A DNA stretch of 64,000 bases from CAXBDP01 sp963974465 (GCA_049340005.1 JBMPIY010000004.1), one strand, 5' to 3'; positions 1 to 9,473 are shown, counted from the stretch's first letter. The notes: a model not told the origin generated them from the letters alone. Made by a program: numbers and translations.

Positions 1-96
1 GAATTTCAGCCTGAGCAATACTTCTATTTAAAGGAATTTTTCTCTCAGATAATTAGTAAGCAAGCGGAGCAAATTGTACTTAAAAAAGAGCTATAA
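1..96 (+). CDS. C-terminal end of a DUF3857/transglutaminase-like protein (5' truncated)
   Basis: An open frame runs from the first base to a TAA at 94-96 and encodes 31 residues ending QIVLKKEL. This resembles the tail of large Bacteroidota DUF3857 proteins, which commonly finish with an aromatic-rich helix followed by a (Q/K)IVLKK-type end. The next gene is another DUF3857 protein starting two bases later, and such genes often occur in tandem. Most of the gene lies outside the window, so the assignment rests on the tail and on context. Confidence 0.6.
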   Translation, partial: EFQPEQYFYLKEFFSQIISKQAEQIVLKKEL

Positions 97-97
97 A

Positions 98-2014
98 ATG
101 ATACGACTAGCCCTAATCATTTTTTTGATATTATTTAGTTTTGAAAGCTCATCAAGCACAATTAATAAATATCCTGTAAGCGATATCCCTATCGAGCTTT
201 TAACTAATTCCAACGCGGTTTACAGGTTAGATAAGACCGAATTTGTAATTGAAAAAATAGATGGGGCCCTTTTCAGGGTTCATCAAGTAGTTACAATTCT
301 AAATCCAAAAGCGGCAAATGAAGGAGTGAAGGCGATCTCTTATGATAAATTACGAAAAGTTTTAAGCTTTAATGCCACAGTCTATGATAAAAATGGAGAA
401 GTAATTTATAAGTCAAAATCCAAAGATGTTATCGATCAAAGTAATATTTCTGGCGCTTCCTTATATGAAGATAATAGGATAAAAGGCTTAGACTTACGTC
501 AAAAGGAATACCCCTATACAATTGAAGTAATGTTTGAAGTTGAGTTTCTTTATTTATTCCATATTCCTGATTGGATTTCTGTTAAGGGAGAATCTATTGG
601 CGTCCAAAAATCAGAATACACCATTTCCGCTCCCGAACATTTACTGCCAAACTTCTTGGAAGTTAATATGGCAAAGAATAGCTACCGTAAGACTAAATCA
701 CAAAATCTTACCAGTTATCATTGGGAATTAAAAAACATCAAGCCGATTAGTATTGAACCCTACAGCAATGGCTTTGAGTCAAAAATTCCAATTGTTTACT
801 TCAGCCCATCCAAGTTTAATTATGAGGGTTATGAAGGTGATATGTCTACTTGGAGTGGAATTGCAAAATGGCAAACGCAGTTAAATGCCGGCAGAGATGC
901 AATATCAACAAAAACTAAGGAAGAAGTTAACCATTTAGTCAATGGAACCAACTCTACGGAAGAAAAGATCAAACTAGTTTATGAATATATGCAATCAAGA
1001 ACCCGGTATGTAAGTATACAACTTGGTATTGGTGGATATCAAACTTTCCCAGCTTCAACAGTAGATGAAATGGGTTACGGTGATTGTAAGGCTCTCACAA
1101 ACTATATGAAATCTTTGCTTAACTCAATTGGAATAGACTCCCACCTTGCTTTGGTCAATGCTGGAGAAGAAGCGACAATATTGAATGAGGAATTCCCTAG
1201 CATGACCTTTAATCATGTAATCTTAGCAGTCCCAATGGAAAACGATACCACTTGGCTAGAATGCACAAGTCAATCGAACCCATTTGGATATTTAGGCAAA
1301 TTCACTGGAAATAGAAAAGTATTATTGATAAATGATAATATTGGTAAAATTGTAGAAACCCCCAATTATGGGTCAGAAGAAAACAAAATCATCAGTAATT
1401 TTCAAATAGACCTGGACATACAGGGCAATGCCAACGCGATCATAAAAAAAGAATTTATAGGGTTAGCATCTGATTATAATGGACTATCTACTTTTTTGAC
1501 TTTCAATGATAAAAACCAAAAAGAATGGCTAATTCGTAATATTGACATTTCTGATTTTCAAATTAATAATTATCAGTTTACTCAAAATAAAGATAAGATC
1601 CCCTCCATCAATTTAGAATCTGAAATTACCATAAGGAATATCGCTTCTAAGACAGGAAACAGAATGTTTATCCCATTGAATTTTGCCAAATTTGAGGTTG
1701 AGTCAATTTCAAATACACAAAACAGAGAAACACCCATTCAATTCAGATATTCCCATCACTATGTAGACTCAGTGGCATTTAAAATTCCTAAAGGATATTC
1801 AGTGGAATACATGCCTGATGCAGCTGAGATTATTCAGCCATTTGGAGAATTTAAAATGAATATCACGGTCAAGGATAATGTTATTTACTACAAAAGAGAT
1901 TTCTTGATCAAAGAAGGAGTATATAGTCCTGAATCGCATGAGGCTATAAATAAGTTCTTTAACGAAGTTACTACCAATGACAATAAAAAAGTACTATTGA
2001 TTGCGGACAAATAG
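98..2014 (+). CDS. DUF3857 / transglutaminase-like exported protein
   Basis: 638 residues. The start at ATG 98 is preferred over an upstream TTG at 74 because it gives a clean signal peptide (MIRLALIIFLILFSF) and begins one base after the previous stop codon, suggesting a two-gene operon. The N-terminal half is DUF3857-like. The middle holds a transglutaminase core with RYVSIQLGIGGYQTFPA, the nucleophile Cys in GYGDCKAL, and a candidate His in FNHVIL. The C-terminal part is beta-rich (DUF3858-like). The protein should be periplasmic or on the surface. The family is common in Bacteroidota, but its substrate is unknown. The predicted Cys-His pair suggests an active transglutaminase or peptidase fold. 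Confidence 0.85.
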   Translation: MIRLALIIFLILFSFESSSSTINKYPVSDIPIELLTNSNAVYRLDKTEFVIEKIDGALFRVHQVVTILNPKAANEGVKAISYDKLRKVLSFNATVYDKNGEVIYKSKSKDVIDQSNISGASLYEDNRIKGLDLRQKEYPYTIEVMFEVEFLYLFHIPDWISVKGESIGVQKSEYTISAPEHLLPNFLEVNMAKNSYRKTKSQNLTSYHWELKNIKPISIEPYSNGFESKIPIVYFSPSKFNYEGYEGDMSTWSGIAKWQTQLNAGRDAISTKTKEEVNHLVNGTNSTEEKIKLVYEYMQSRTRYVSIQLGIGGYQTFPASTVDEMGYGDCKALTNYMKSLLNSIGIDSHLALVNAGEEATILNEEFPSMTFNHVILAVPMENDTTWLECTSQSNPFGYLGKFTGNRKVLLINDNIGKIVETPNYGSEENKIISNFQIDLDIQGNANAIIKKEFIGLASDYNGLSTFLTFNDKNQKEWLIRNIDISDFQINNYQFTQNKDKIPSINLESEITIRNIASKTGNRMFIPLNFAKFEVESISNTQNRETPIQFRYSHHYVDSVAFKIPKGYSVEYMPDAAEIIQPFGEFKMNITVKDNVIYYKRDFLIKEGVYSPESHEAINKFFNEVTTNDNKKVLLIADK

Positions 2015-2201
2015 AAGCAAATAATTGGTTTTTAGAAATTTCACAACGAGTTACCCAAAAGGAATAAGAAGTTTGGCCATATCAGCCTTATTGAGCAAAT
2101 AACTTGACTTGAGCTAAGTGGATATCTACTGGATATGCTAAAAACACAAGTCTTACGGCTTAGGAATGAATGGACATGCTCAATTATTTGTTTGATGCCC
2201 T

Positions 2202-2905
2202 TTAGTTTATCTTGTAAAGTTTTGGCTCCAATACTCCTTTTTTAGCATAGTATTCCTTATTCATTTCAAAGTTCATTCTCGTCATGCTATTCAAATATTC
2301 TTCTATCGGCTCAAGACCAATTTCCTTTCGCCTTTTATTTACATTTGCACTATCAGCTAGATTTCTAGGAAAAGCTTGACATATTTCCATATTGTAGTCT
2401 ACTTGAATTCCATAAATTTGAGCTTGCCCAGTATTCAACTTAACTCGATCAACTAAAAGGCCATAGCTTCGAGAGTCTGCATTTCGTCTCTCTACTTCAA
2501 CCTTCATTTTCTCTAAAATCTCCTCTTGAAATTCAGGATGATTATCCGAATGCTGAACTATCAACCAAAAATTATTAGACCCTTCTTCTCTTCTCCAACC
2601 AAGTCATACCCTACAAATCCATATTCTTCAAAAATCTCTTTAACTCTTTTTTGATTTCCTGTAAAAACACTATCCTTAAATGTCTTCCATTCTTCCAGTG
2701 TTAAATGAGAATGACTTTCAGGAGGATATGCATTGCTAGCAGCCAATTGATCTATTATGAGCATTTCTGAAAGCTCGTCAGCCAGTATTTGATTGAATTC
2801 AACTTTTACTAAATCACTTTTACCGTCTAAACTGCTTTCATTGCATCCAATGATTAAAAGTCCCGATATTATTGCTATTAGTATTTTTTTTATGTCTTTT
2901 GTAAT
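2202..2905 (-). pseudogene. DUF6624 family lipoprotein, frameshifted and lacking an ATG
   Basis: Two frames on the minus strand together give one DUF6624-like protein. The upstream frame runs to about 2564 and the downstream frame ends at 2202. One extra T near 2575-2580 (GGTCTAAT to GGTTCTAAT) would join them as GSNNFWLIVQHSD, the usual family motif, followed by QIYGIQ and NKRRKEIGLEPIEEY. Upstream, the frame has a lipobox-like LLIIGC at about 2840-2855 but no ATG; an in-frame ATT (2905-2903) follows a stop. An intact homologue lies at 56553-57152 with the same WLIIQHS and QLYGTQ motifs. Either the gene is decaying or the assembly has indel errors here. Confidence 0.75.
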
Positions 2906-2973
2906 AGTTTACATAAACTAGTATTAGTATATTAAACCCTTTGAATCATTAACCAAAAGCCATAGGACCATAT

Positions 2974-4161
2974 TCAATTAGTCTTTATAAGCTCAAAATA
3001 GGTATTGAAGATTAGGCTATCTTCCTCATTGAGAAATTCTGAGCTAGGACCAACAAAAAACCCATTACTTGTAGGAACATGGTAAAAAATATCAAAAAGA
3101 GTATTATCCAAAACAGTTTCTCCAACTTTGTTCAGCTGCTTATCAAAAATAAGTACTGACAACTTTCTAGCTCTTCCTGTTACCATTTTACCATCAACAT
3201 ATTCAAGATCGAATGGATGGGCTAAAATTCTTGTGAACAGTTCCTTATTACTGTGATAATATAGTGGACTATAATAAGGAGTTGAAGCTCGGAAATCCCA
3301 ACTTAATTGGCGATCATTATTTTCCGCACGTGTTTGTGGTGCAGGTATATCAATTTTTTGATTAGAGCTGCCATCCTTTATGAATTTAATGTCAGACTCA
3401 TTCAGATTATATCCGTAAATCATATCATCCATTGGATAACTAACCAACAAGGTGTCATCAGTTATTGTACAATATGCCATAGCTAAGTCATTTGTATAAG
3501 ATCTAGATTCGGATTTAGTATAGGCATTATCAGGAATGTCATAATATCTTTCTACAGTCAAATCTCTCATATTTAACAATGCTACATGGGCTTGATTTTG
3601 ACCACCGTCGTATTTAGGAAGAATCCAGAAATTTACTAGTAAGTGATTTTCATCAATCATATTTAAAGTAGCGCCTTTAAAACCAGCAGGAAATGATGCT
3701 TTTGTATTGTTGCTACCTTTATACATATTCACGTTTGAGAAATCATAGATATCAAATTTTGTAAAATCCTCATTTGACTTTTGGATAATAGATGTACCTA
3801 ATCCACTAGTCATAAATGATCCATCAGATTGAATGTTAAACCCATGTGGATTTCCTTTCATTAAATTCTTATCAAGTTCGATCCTATTAGAAAATTTACC
3901 CTCATTCAGATTATATACATCAAAAGAGTATGGAGTAAACATGGTTCGTGTGTATAATAAAGAATCATTGAATAGCGCAAACTGATGAGGGATGTTAGAT
4001 GAATTTTCACCAACATGAATATACTGAGTTTGTACTTCCTTAATCTCGAACTTTTCAACACTATTATCCAGAGGTACTTCTGTGGAAGTTTCAGTATTCT
4101 GTGGCGATTCACAACTAACAATATATATAACAAGTATCGCGAGGAGATAAATTTTTCTCAT
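2974..4161 (-). CDS. Propeller-type lipoprotein, DUF4221-like (paralogue 1 of 3)
   Basis: 395 residues with a lipoprotein signal (MRKIYLLAILVIYIVSC). It is first in map order of three tandem paralogues on the same strand. Shared blocks are DVYNL / IELDKNLMKG near residue 90, LLVSYPMDDMIYGYN near 245, the pair LSWDFR and TPYY near 290, and LSVLIFD...VGETVLDN near 345. The spacing of aromatic-rich beta segments suggests a six- or seven-bladed propeller. I assign the DUF4221 family from memory of its layout. The function of that family is unknown; an outer-membrane-anchored surface role is inferred. Confidence 0.7.
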   Translation of the reverse strand: MRKIYLLAILVIYIVSCESPQNTETSTEVPLDNSVEKFEIKEVQTQYIHVGENSSNIPHQFALFNDSLLYTRTMFTPYSFDVYNLNEGKFSNRIELDKNLMKGNPHGFNIQSDGSFMTSGLGTSIIQKSNEDFTKFDIYDFSNVNMYKGSNNTKASFPAGFKGATLNMIDENHLLVNFWILPKYDGGQNQAHVALLNMRDLTVERYYDIPDNAYTKSESRSYTNDLAMAYCTITDDTLLVSYPMDDMIYGYNLNESDIKFIKDGSSNQKIDIPAPQTRAENNDRQLSWDFRASTPYYSPLYYHSNKELFTRILAHPFDLEYVDGKMVTGRARKLSVLIFDKQLNKVGETVLDNTLFDIFYHVPTSNGFFVGPSSEFLNEEDSLIFNTYFELIKTN

Positions 4162-4385
4162 GGTGATATTCTCTATAAGAAATGACTATTATGCTATGTA
4201 TTAAATTTCACATCCCAAAACGTTCTGGTAAAGGAGTAATCATACCCTCAAGTATAATTTAGAAAGTTCTGGCGTCTACTTATTAATTAGATTTTCTATA
4301 TCACCTAAAAGTTCTTTATAGGTGATGATTGGTCGTTTTTAATGACAGAGAACATAAAAAATTAGTTTAAGTGGATTATAGCAAC

Positions 4386-4529
4386 CTACCCAACTTTTTT
4401 AGCTACATAGTCGGCAATAAGTTGCACTTCAGGATCATTTGCTATTTTACCATATACTAATTGAGACCCATAAGTATGGATAAAAATAGGCTTGCCAATG
4501 GCTGTTCGATACTGGCGAATCTTTCTCAT
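4386..4529 (-). CDS. Small unknown ORF translationally coupled to the DUF4221-like gene
   Basis: 47 codons (MRKIRQYRTAIGKP...YVAKKVG). Its ATG overlaps the TGA of the preceding gene as ATGA (4526-4529), the classic arrangement for translational coupling. The composition looks coding: basic and polar residues, a hydrophobic PIFIHTYG segment and an amphipathic C-terminal helix. No signal peptide or known domain is visible. It may be a genuine small protein or the C-terminal relic of a lost gene. A further 230 bases down to the next gene hold nothing recognisable. Confidence 0.4.
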   Translation of the reverse strand: MRKIRQYRTAIGKPIFIHTYGSQLVYGKIANDPEVQLIADYVAKKVG

Positions 4530-5710
4530 TTCACTTCTTTAAACTTAAATAGGTACTTAAATATAAATTCATCCTCATTTGAATGGAAACTGCTATATGG
4601 GCCTGCTAAAAAGCCATTATCCAAAGGTATAGATTTTAATACGGCCATTTGCTCATTATCTAATATTGTCTCTCCAACCTTGTTTAAGTTTTCGTCCAGT
4701 ATTATCACCGAAAGCTTTCTATTTTTTCCATCGTGCCTGGTACCATCAATGTTTTCAGAAGGTTGTGGATGATGCAAAATTCTGGTAAACAATTTACTCC
4801 CTTCATGGTAATTAAGCGATTCAAAAAAAGGTGTAGTAATTCTAAACTCCCAACTAATTTCCCTATCCCGATAATCAGATTTTGAAAGGGGTGCAGGAAA
4901 TGCAACAGACTCACTTGTAGTTGCAAGCTTTTTAAATATGATCTCAGGAGAATTTATGTTATATCCATATATACATTGATCCATCGGGTAAGTAACTAAT
5001 AGTGTATCCCCCTTGATAAGTGTACGCGCAAACGCTAAGTCAGATGGATATGCTGAGTTACGCATATTAGAATAGATATTATCTGGCATTTCATAATAGA
5101 CCTCAACCTTATGATTATCAATATTGATCTTCGCAACATGATGAATGGAAAAATCCTTTAACAAAAATGATTCTGGGATAATAAAACTAACGATGACATT
5201 TTCATTATCAGCAAAATTGAATTTGTAATCACTAAATAGTGAAGGGAAGACTGCATTCATGAAGGGCTTTTCCTTAGAATAAAGATTTACATCAGAAAAA
5301 TCAAAAGATTCAATTTTTCCATTGGTTGGATTCATAAGATATAACGCTGCCGTTCCTGCAATACCGAAGGCAATTGATTGTTCAGAAGATACATTCAATG
5401 AACTAGGACTTCCCTTGATTAAATTTTTATCTAATTTTATCCTTCTAATATATTTTTGTTTTAAAATATTGTAAATGTCTATATCATAAGGTGATGCATA
5501 TACCTTTGAATAAACAAGCTCATTGCCGAAAATAGCTACTTGGTTTGGGTTGTTATATGCGCTATCAGGCACTTCAATAGATATTGTATCGGTTAGGCTT
5601 AGGGTAAATTTATTCTGAAAAGCCCCCTTTTGGTGAACCAAATATTGACTTAAATTTTCGGTTCTAGTTGCGCATGAACTAAGAACTAACACTAAAATTA
5701 AGTACCTCAT
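4526..5710 (-). CDS. Propeller-type lipoprotein, DUF4221-like (paralogue 2 of 3)
   Basis: 394 residues with a short lipoprotein signal (MRYLILVLVLSSC). It shares the ordered blocks of its neighbours: PDSAYNNPNQVAIFG, IRRIKLDKNLIKG, LLVTYPMDQCIYGYN, EISWEFRITTPFF, LFTRILHHPQP and LSVIILDENLNKVGETILDN. It lies 36 bp downstream of the third paralogue, so the two are probably cotranscribed. The stop codon overlaps the start of a small ORF. The molecular function is unknown. Confidence 0.7.
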   Translation of the reverse strand: MRYLILVLVLSSCATRTENLSQYLVHQKGAFQNKFTLSLTDTISIEVPDSAYNNPNQVAIFGNELVYSKVYASPYDIDIYNILKQKYIRRIKLDKNLIKGSPSSLNVSSEQSIAFGIAGTAALYLMNPTNGKIESFDFSDVNLYSKEKPFMNAVFPSLFSDYKFNFADNENVIVSFIIPESFLLKDFSIHHVAKINIDNHKVEVYYEMPDNIYSNMRNSAYPSDLAFARTLIKGDTLLVTYPMDQCIYGYNINSPEIIFKKLATTSESVAFPAPLSKSDYRDREISWEFRITTPFFESLNYHEGSKLFTRILHHPQPSENIDGTRHDGKNRKLSVIILDENLNKVGETILDNEQMAVLKSIPLDNGFLAGPYSSFHSNEDEFIFKYLFKFKEVK

Positions 5711-5746
5711 AATAAATTCAATTTCTCTTTTCTATTAAATAATACC

Positions 5747-6988
5747 CTACTCAACCCTTCTAAACTCATACTTATACTTAATGATAAACTCATCATCAGA
5801 GCTATGATGTACAGTTTCTGAACCAACATAGAAGCCATCAGCAATGGGTAAGTTTTTGAAAACACCAAATTGTGCTTTTTCAATTAAGGTTTCACCTATC
5901 TTCTCAAAATTTTCATTCAATATAATTATAGATGAACTGCGATTTTCGCCTTTATTTCTTTTGCCATCTGGCATTCTGGCTATCATATCATGGTGAATAA
6001 CTCTTGAGTACAAGTTCACCCCTGCGTGGTAGTTTATTCCTTCATAAAAAGGGACACTAATTCGATAATCCCAACTGAGTTCTCTATCATTATACTCACT
6101 TCTACCTAAGGGAGCCGGTAGTTTACTTATATACTTTGATGATACTGGTTTTTTAAAGAGCAACTCACTGGAATTTACATTATATCCATATACATAATGA
6201 TCCATCGGGTAGGTCACCAACAAAGTATCACCTTTTAACATTTTTCTAGCATAAGCCAAGTCAGTAGGGTAAGCAGAACTTTTTACACTTGAATAAATAT
6301 TCTTTGGTGTTTCGTAATAGTGTTCCAATTTTTTGGTTTGCAAATTGAACAATGCAACATGTGCAGCCTTGGATGCATCAGGGTAGTATTTATAAAAAGC
6401 CTCAGGTATGGTGAATGATAAAACAACTTGACTTTCATCTACTATCAGAGGAAATGCTCCTGAAAAATAAGAGGGATTTACAGCGGAATAAATTTCAATA
6501 GTTTGACTTGGAAAAAGTCCTATCTTTCCAAAATCAAAGGTTTGCAATGGCGTACCATCCTTCTCTATTGCATAAAGATTTATATAAGGAATACTGCCTA
6601 TTGCAAGTATTTTTCCATCCTCAAATAAGTTGAAATTATCTAAACTCTCTTTATAAAAATTTGGATCTAAGCTTATTCGCTTCACATATTTATGATTAGG
6701 TAAATCATATACATCTAAGGACCATCTATTTTTGATCGAAAGTGTGTAAAGTAATGAATCTTTATAAAGAAGCTTCACATGTGGATTGTAATCAGCAGAA
6801 TCAGGTACTACAATAGAAAACGTATCTACCAAAACCAATTCATATTCTTCCTGATAAGGTTGCTCGGGAGCTTCCAAAAAACTCGAAAGATCAATTTCTT
6901 CGCCACAGCATGAAGAAAATAAGAATATGCCAGATGCAAAAATTAATAATAATTGAACTGCTAACTTTTTTTCAAGCCATAGCTTCAT
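5747..6988 (-). CDS. Propeller-type lipoprotein, DUF4221-like (paralogue 3 of 3)
   Basis: 413 residues when started at ATG 6988, which gives a lipoprotein signal (LLLIFASGIFLFSSC). The longer open frame to 7069 would put 27 non-signal residues in front and is rejected. It carries the same blocks as the other two copies: VPDSADYNPHVKLLY, KRISLDPNFYKE, LLVTYPMDHYVYGYN, ELSWDYRISVPFY and SSSIIILNENFEKIGETL. It is probably the promoter-proximal gene of the pair with paralogue 2. Divergence among the three suggests an old tandem duplication with specialisation. Confidence 0.7.
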   Translation of the reverse strand: MKLWLEKKLAVQLLLIFASGIFLFSSCCGEEIDLSSFLEAPEQPYQEEYELVLVDTFSIVVPDSADYNPHVKLLYKDSLLYTLSIKNRWSLDVYDLPNHKYVKRISLDPNFYKESLDNFNLFEDGKILAIGSIPYINLYAIEKDGTPLQTFDFGKIGLFPSQTIEIYSAVNPSYFSGAFPLIVDESQVVLSFTIPEAFYKYYPDASKAAHVALFNLQTKKLEHYYETPKNIYSSVKSSAYPTDLAYARKMLKGDTLLVTYPMDHYVYGYNVNSSELLFKKPVSSKYISKLPAPLGRSEYNDRELSWDYRISVPFYEGINYHAGVNLYSRVIHHDMIARMPDGKRNKGENRSSSIIILNENFEKIGETLIEKAQFGVFKNLPIADGFYVGSETVHHSSDDEFIIKYKYEFRRVE

Positions 6989-7217
6989 ATCTCTGGAGAT
7001 CGATCTATTTGTGAGTAAGGGCATAAGAATAAAATTAATTTGGTTAAAGTATATTCGCCACAAATACAATTAACGAAATATTCTAAATATTTACCCTTAA
7101 AATTGAATCAATGAGAAATTACACCTGCAAGTGGATTAAAATAAAGACAAATGGAATAATTGTACTATGCCATTAAATGACTTTATTTTAATAAGGATGT
7201 GAGCTATTAGTTTTCAG

Positions 7218-7808
7218 TTATTTTCTACCCCTATCAAAAAACCACCACCCACTTATCATCATCAAAAACCCTCCCGCAACTACCATATAGCCAAGGGTGA
7301 GGCTCCAATTTGATAATAGTACAGCCAAAAAAATCAACCCAACACCCAAAGCCCAGAAGCCATCTGCCTTTGCAGATCGTCTTTTGAGCGGTATTGCTTT
7401 CAGCTCCTCTACGTTTTGGCTTAGAATAAATTTCAACTTAGGAAAGTCTGCAATCAGTAAATGGAGATTTAAGAGTATAAGTACAAAGTTGACATAAGGT
7501 GTGCCTTGCCACTCCAAGCTCACGGTAACTACCCATATATTGAGAATTATGGGGAAAGTAAGGATGGCACCCAAAGTGGCAAATCGTTGAGATAAAAGGG
7601 TGAGCCCTGCTATCACTTGGCTCCAAGCAATAAAGCGAGCATACAAGCCAAGATTATGCTCGGCAAGTCGCTCTTCTAGCCAAACCGGCCCAATCAAGCC
7701 GGGGAACTTATGATCGGCAAATAGCTTAGCCATGCCGGCAGTGAAGAAAATTAAACCAAGGAAAACCCTTGTGGCAGGAATAGAAAAACGATAGAGTTTT
7801 TGAATCAT
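7218..7808 (-). CDS. DoxX/MauE-like integral membrane protein
   Basis: 196 residues with about five hydrophobic segments. The first (residues 10-30) carries the DoxX-type FLGLIFFTAGMAKL; others lie near 60-80, 85-105, 145-165 and 170-190. It ends in a basic tail (FDRGRK). DoxX-like proteins are often linked to quinone or thiol redox processes, but this member gives no specific clue. It is a single gene followed by a decayed duplicate of its neighbour's 3' end. A GCGGGAGG octamer lies on its coding strand at 7270. Confidence 0.7.
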   Translation of the reverse strand: MIQKLYRFSIPATRVFLGLIFFTAGMAKLFADHKFPGLIGPVWLEERLAEHNLGLYARFIAWSQVIAGLTLLSQRFATLGAILTFPIILNIWVVTVSLEWQGTPYVNFVLILLNLHLLIADFPKLKFILSQNVEELKAIPLKRRSAKADGFWALGVGLIFLAVLLSNWSLTLGYMVVAGGFLMMISGWWFFDRGRK

Positions 7809-7830
7809 GATGGAGGTATTTCCAGCCAGA

Positions 7831-7965
7831 TTACAAAGGAATTTTTATTTCGTAAAGCTCCATACGATGAACGGTTAATTTGCCTCTACGAAGTCATGGA
7901 TTATCCAGTTTATGTGTTTGCAATCAATGCCTTAAGATTTAAAAGAGATAAAAATAAATATCCTC
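7831..7965 (-). pseudogene. Decayed copy of the 3' end of the adjacent lytic transglycosylase gene
   Basis: About 135 bp align base for base with the last 45 codons of the transglycosylase gene (8426-8555), including the stop position, ACAAAGGAATTTT, ATTTCGTA.AGCTCC, TTAATTTG, TACGAAG and the AATCAATNCCTT block. By eye roughly three quarters of bases match. It has lost its reading frame and is separated from the live gene by about 450 bp of dispersed repeats. I infer an ancient partial duplication or a repeat-mediated rearrangement. Confidence 0.75.
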
Positions 7966-7974
7966 CCATAGGCT

Positions 7975-8405
7975 AGATGCGTTGTGCCTCACCTGTGACT
8001 TCTTTGTTGATGTGCGAAGATTATTTCCTTTGCGTCTTGTGCAACTTGGCGAGAGAATTTTTCTCGCAGAGCCGCCAGGCCGCAAAGATTTTGGTTTCTG
8101 CTCTGCGAACTCAGCGTCTTCCCTTGGCGCATCTCCCTGCGTTTAAATTCTTCTTTTTTTAACCGCATTGTCGCAAAGATTCACGCAAAGCGCTAAGGTT
8201 TTGGGTTCCTCTTTGCGCACCCTGCGTATTCACTCTGTGTTTGCGTTAAAAATTCTTTTTATCCGCAATTGACGCAAAGGTTTGAGCTACTTTCTTCTGC
8301 ACTCCTCCACGGTTTCCATTGCTGTTTATCTTTCTGCGTATATCAGCGTAATCTGCGGGAGAAAAAAAATTGCCCGCGGATAGCGCAGATTGGCGCGGAT
8401 TATCT
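7975..8405. repeat. Patch of cgcaaag / gcggattaa-type dispersed repeats
   Basis: The segment repeatedly contains variants of TTTGCG.CTTTG, CGCAAAGATTCACGCAAAGCGC, TTGACGCAAAGG, and near 8335-8405 the pair CAGCGTAATCTGCGGGAG and GCGGATAGCGCAGATT. Such near-palindromic repeats are widespread in intergenic regions of Bacteroidota and some other phyla. The short ORF across it (7977-8162) is repeat translation, not a gene. Base composition is visibly more G+C-rich than the flanks. Confidence 0.75.
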
Positions 8406-8425
8406 TTCTACACGTATCACCCAGA

Positions 8426-9412
8426 CTACAAAGGAATTTTGATTTCGTATAGCTCCCCGCGGCGAACACTTAATTTGTCATTACGAAGCCAAGGATTGTA
8501 CAGCTTTAGTGTTTTGTAATCAATACCTTGAGATCTGGCGAAAGAGATTAAATCATTGATATCATCATCAATAGTTACCACTTTGTAAGTATGTGGCTGA
8601 TACAAATGCTCAGGTTGGATAATCAGCCCATACTTGCTTGGACTGCTGAGGATTTCTTTGCAAGCCAGAATTCTAAATAAATAGCGGGAGGTTTCATCAT
8701 TCAATAGCAATCGGTAATAATCAGCTTCTTTTTGATCTTCGATAGCACGCTGCATCCCAGCCATTCCACGATTGTAAGAAGCCGCCACCATCGTCCAACT
8801 ACCGAATTTCTCATACGCTTTGAGCAAATATCTACATGCCGCCTCAGTAGCTTTGATAGGGTCGTATCGCTCGTCCACATCACGAGTAACTTTTAGTCCA
8901 TATTCCTTGGCAGTGCCTTCCAACAATTGCCAAAAACCAACCGCTTTTGCGGGAGAGACTTTATTCATCAAATCACTTTCGATAATGGCCAAATACTTAA
9001 AATCATCTGGAACACCATACTTTGCCAAAATAGGCTCGATAGCAGGCAACCAACGATTGGCTCGCTTGATCATAAATATAGTGTTGTTGTGCCAATAGGT
9101 ATTGATATGCAGCTCACGATCAAAACGCTCTCGTATATCCCAAACCCCCATATCTACAACTTCACCTGCGAAATTTACATCGTTGGGCAAGGTCCAAGAT
9201 TGTGCGTTGGTAAATGCTGCAGCAGTGGCAGGCTTAGTGGCAGAAAGCTCCTCTGTAGAATTCGATTCCTCTGCAGGTTCGTTCACATTGATTTGTGGCT
9301 GCAATTCATAAATCACAGGCGTATCAGGCGAACCAAATTCCTTGAAACCTATATAAGCAAGCAAAAATACCCAAGGTAAAATCTGCAACAATGCACGGAG
9401 ATTATTCTTCAT
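8426..9412 (-). CDS. Lytic transglycosylase (SLT domain) with C-terminal LysM-like segment
   Basis: 328 residues. An N-terminal hydrophobic anchor (residues 8-24) is followed by a low-complexity linker and then a transglycosylase SLT domain at about 115-250. The catalytic Glu145 lies in AIIESDLMN, followed by SPAKAVGFWQLL and ASYNRGMAGM. The C-terminus (about 275-328) has a LysM-like block (YKVVTIDDDINDLISFAR...LKLYNPWL). It cleaves the glycan strands of peptidoglycan to 1,6-anhydromuropeptides, probably while anchored in the inner membrane or periplasm. A decayed duplicate of its last 45 codons lies downstream. Confidence 0.88.
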   Translation of the reverse strand: MKNNLRALLQILPWVFLLAYIGFKEFGSPDTPVIYELQPQINVNEPAEESNSTEELSATKPATAAAFTNAQSWTLPNDVNFAGEVVDMGVWDIRERFDRELHINTYWHNNTIFMIKRANRWLPAIEPILAKYGVPDDFKYLAIIESDLMNKVSPAKAVGFWQLLEGTAKEYGLKVTRDVDERYDPIKATEAACRYLLKAYEKFGSWTMVAASYNRGMAGMQRAIEDQKEADYYRLLLNDETSRYLFRILACKEILSSPSKYGLIIQPEHLYQPHTYKVVTIDDDINDLISFARSQGIDYKTLKLYNPWLRNDKLSVRRGELYEIKIPL

Positions 9413-9434
9413 CTTCAGCCAAATTCAGTGGAAA

Positions 9435-9473
9435 TAATAGTAAGATAAGCACGCAATGCTAATCTTACTATTA
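9435..9473 (-). terminator. Hairpin terminator-like structure after the LOG-family gene
   Basis: TAATAGTAAGAT (9435-9446) pairs perfectly with ATCTTACTATTA (9462-9473). Three more pairs (AGC/GCT) follow after one mismatch. The arm overlaps the stop codon of the LOG-family gene. No long T run follows, so it may be a processing or attenuation stem rather than a strong intrinsic terminator. Confidence 0.55.

Noticed and set aside
7977..8162. 61-codon ORF in the repeat patch
   Set aside because: It is translation of dispersed cgcaaag-type repeats and has no coding character.
8927..9379. 150-codon plus-strand ORF
   Set aside because: Antisense shadow of the lytic transglycosylase, whose catalytic motifs are in the minus frame.
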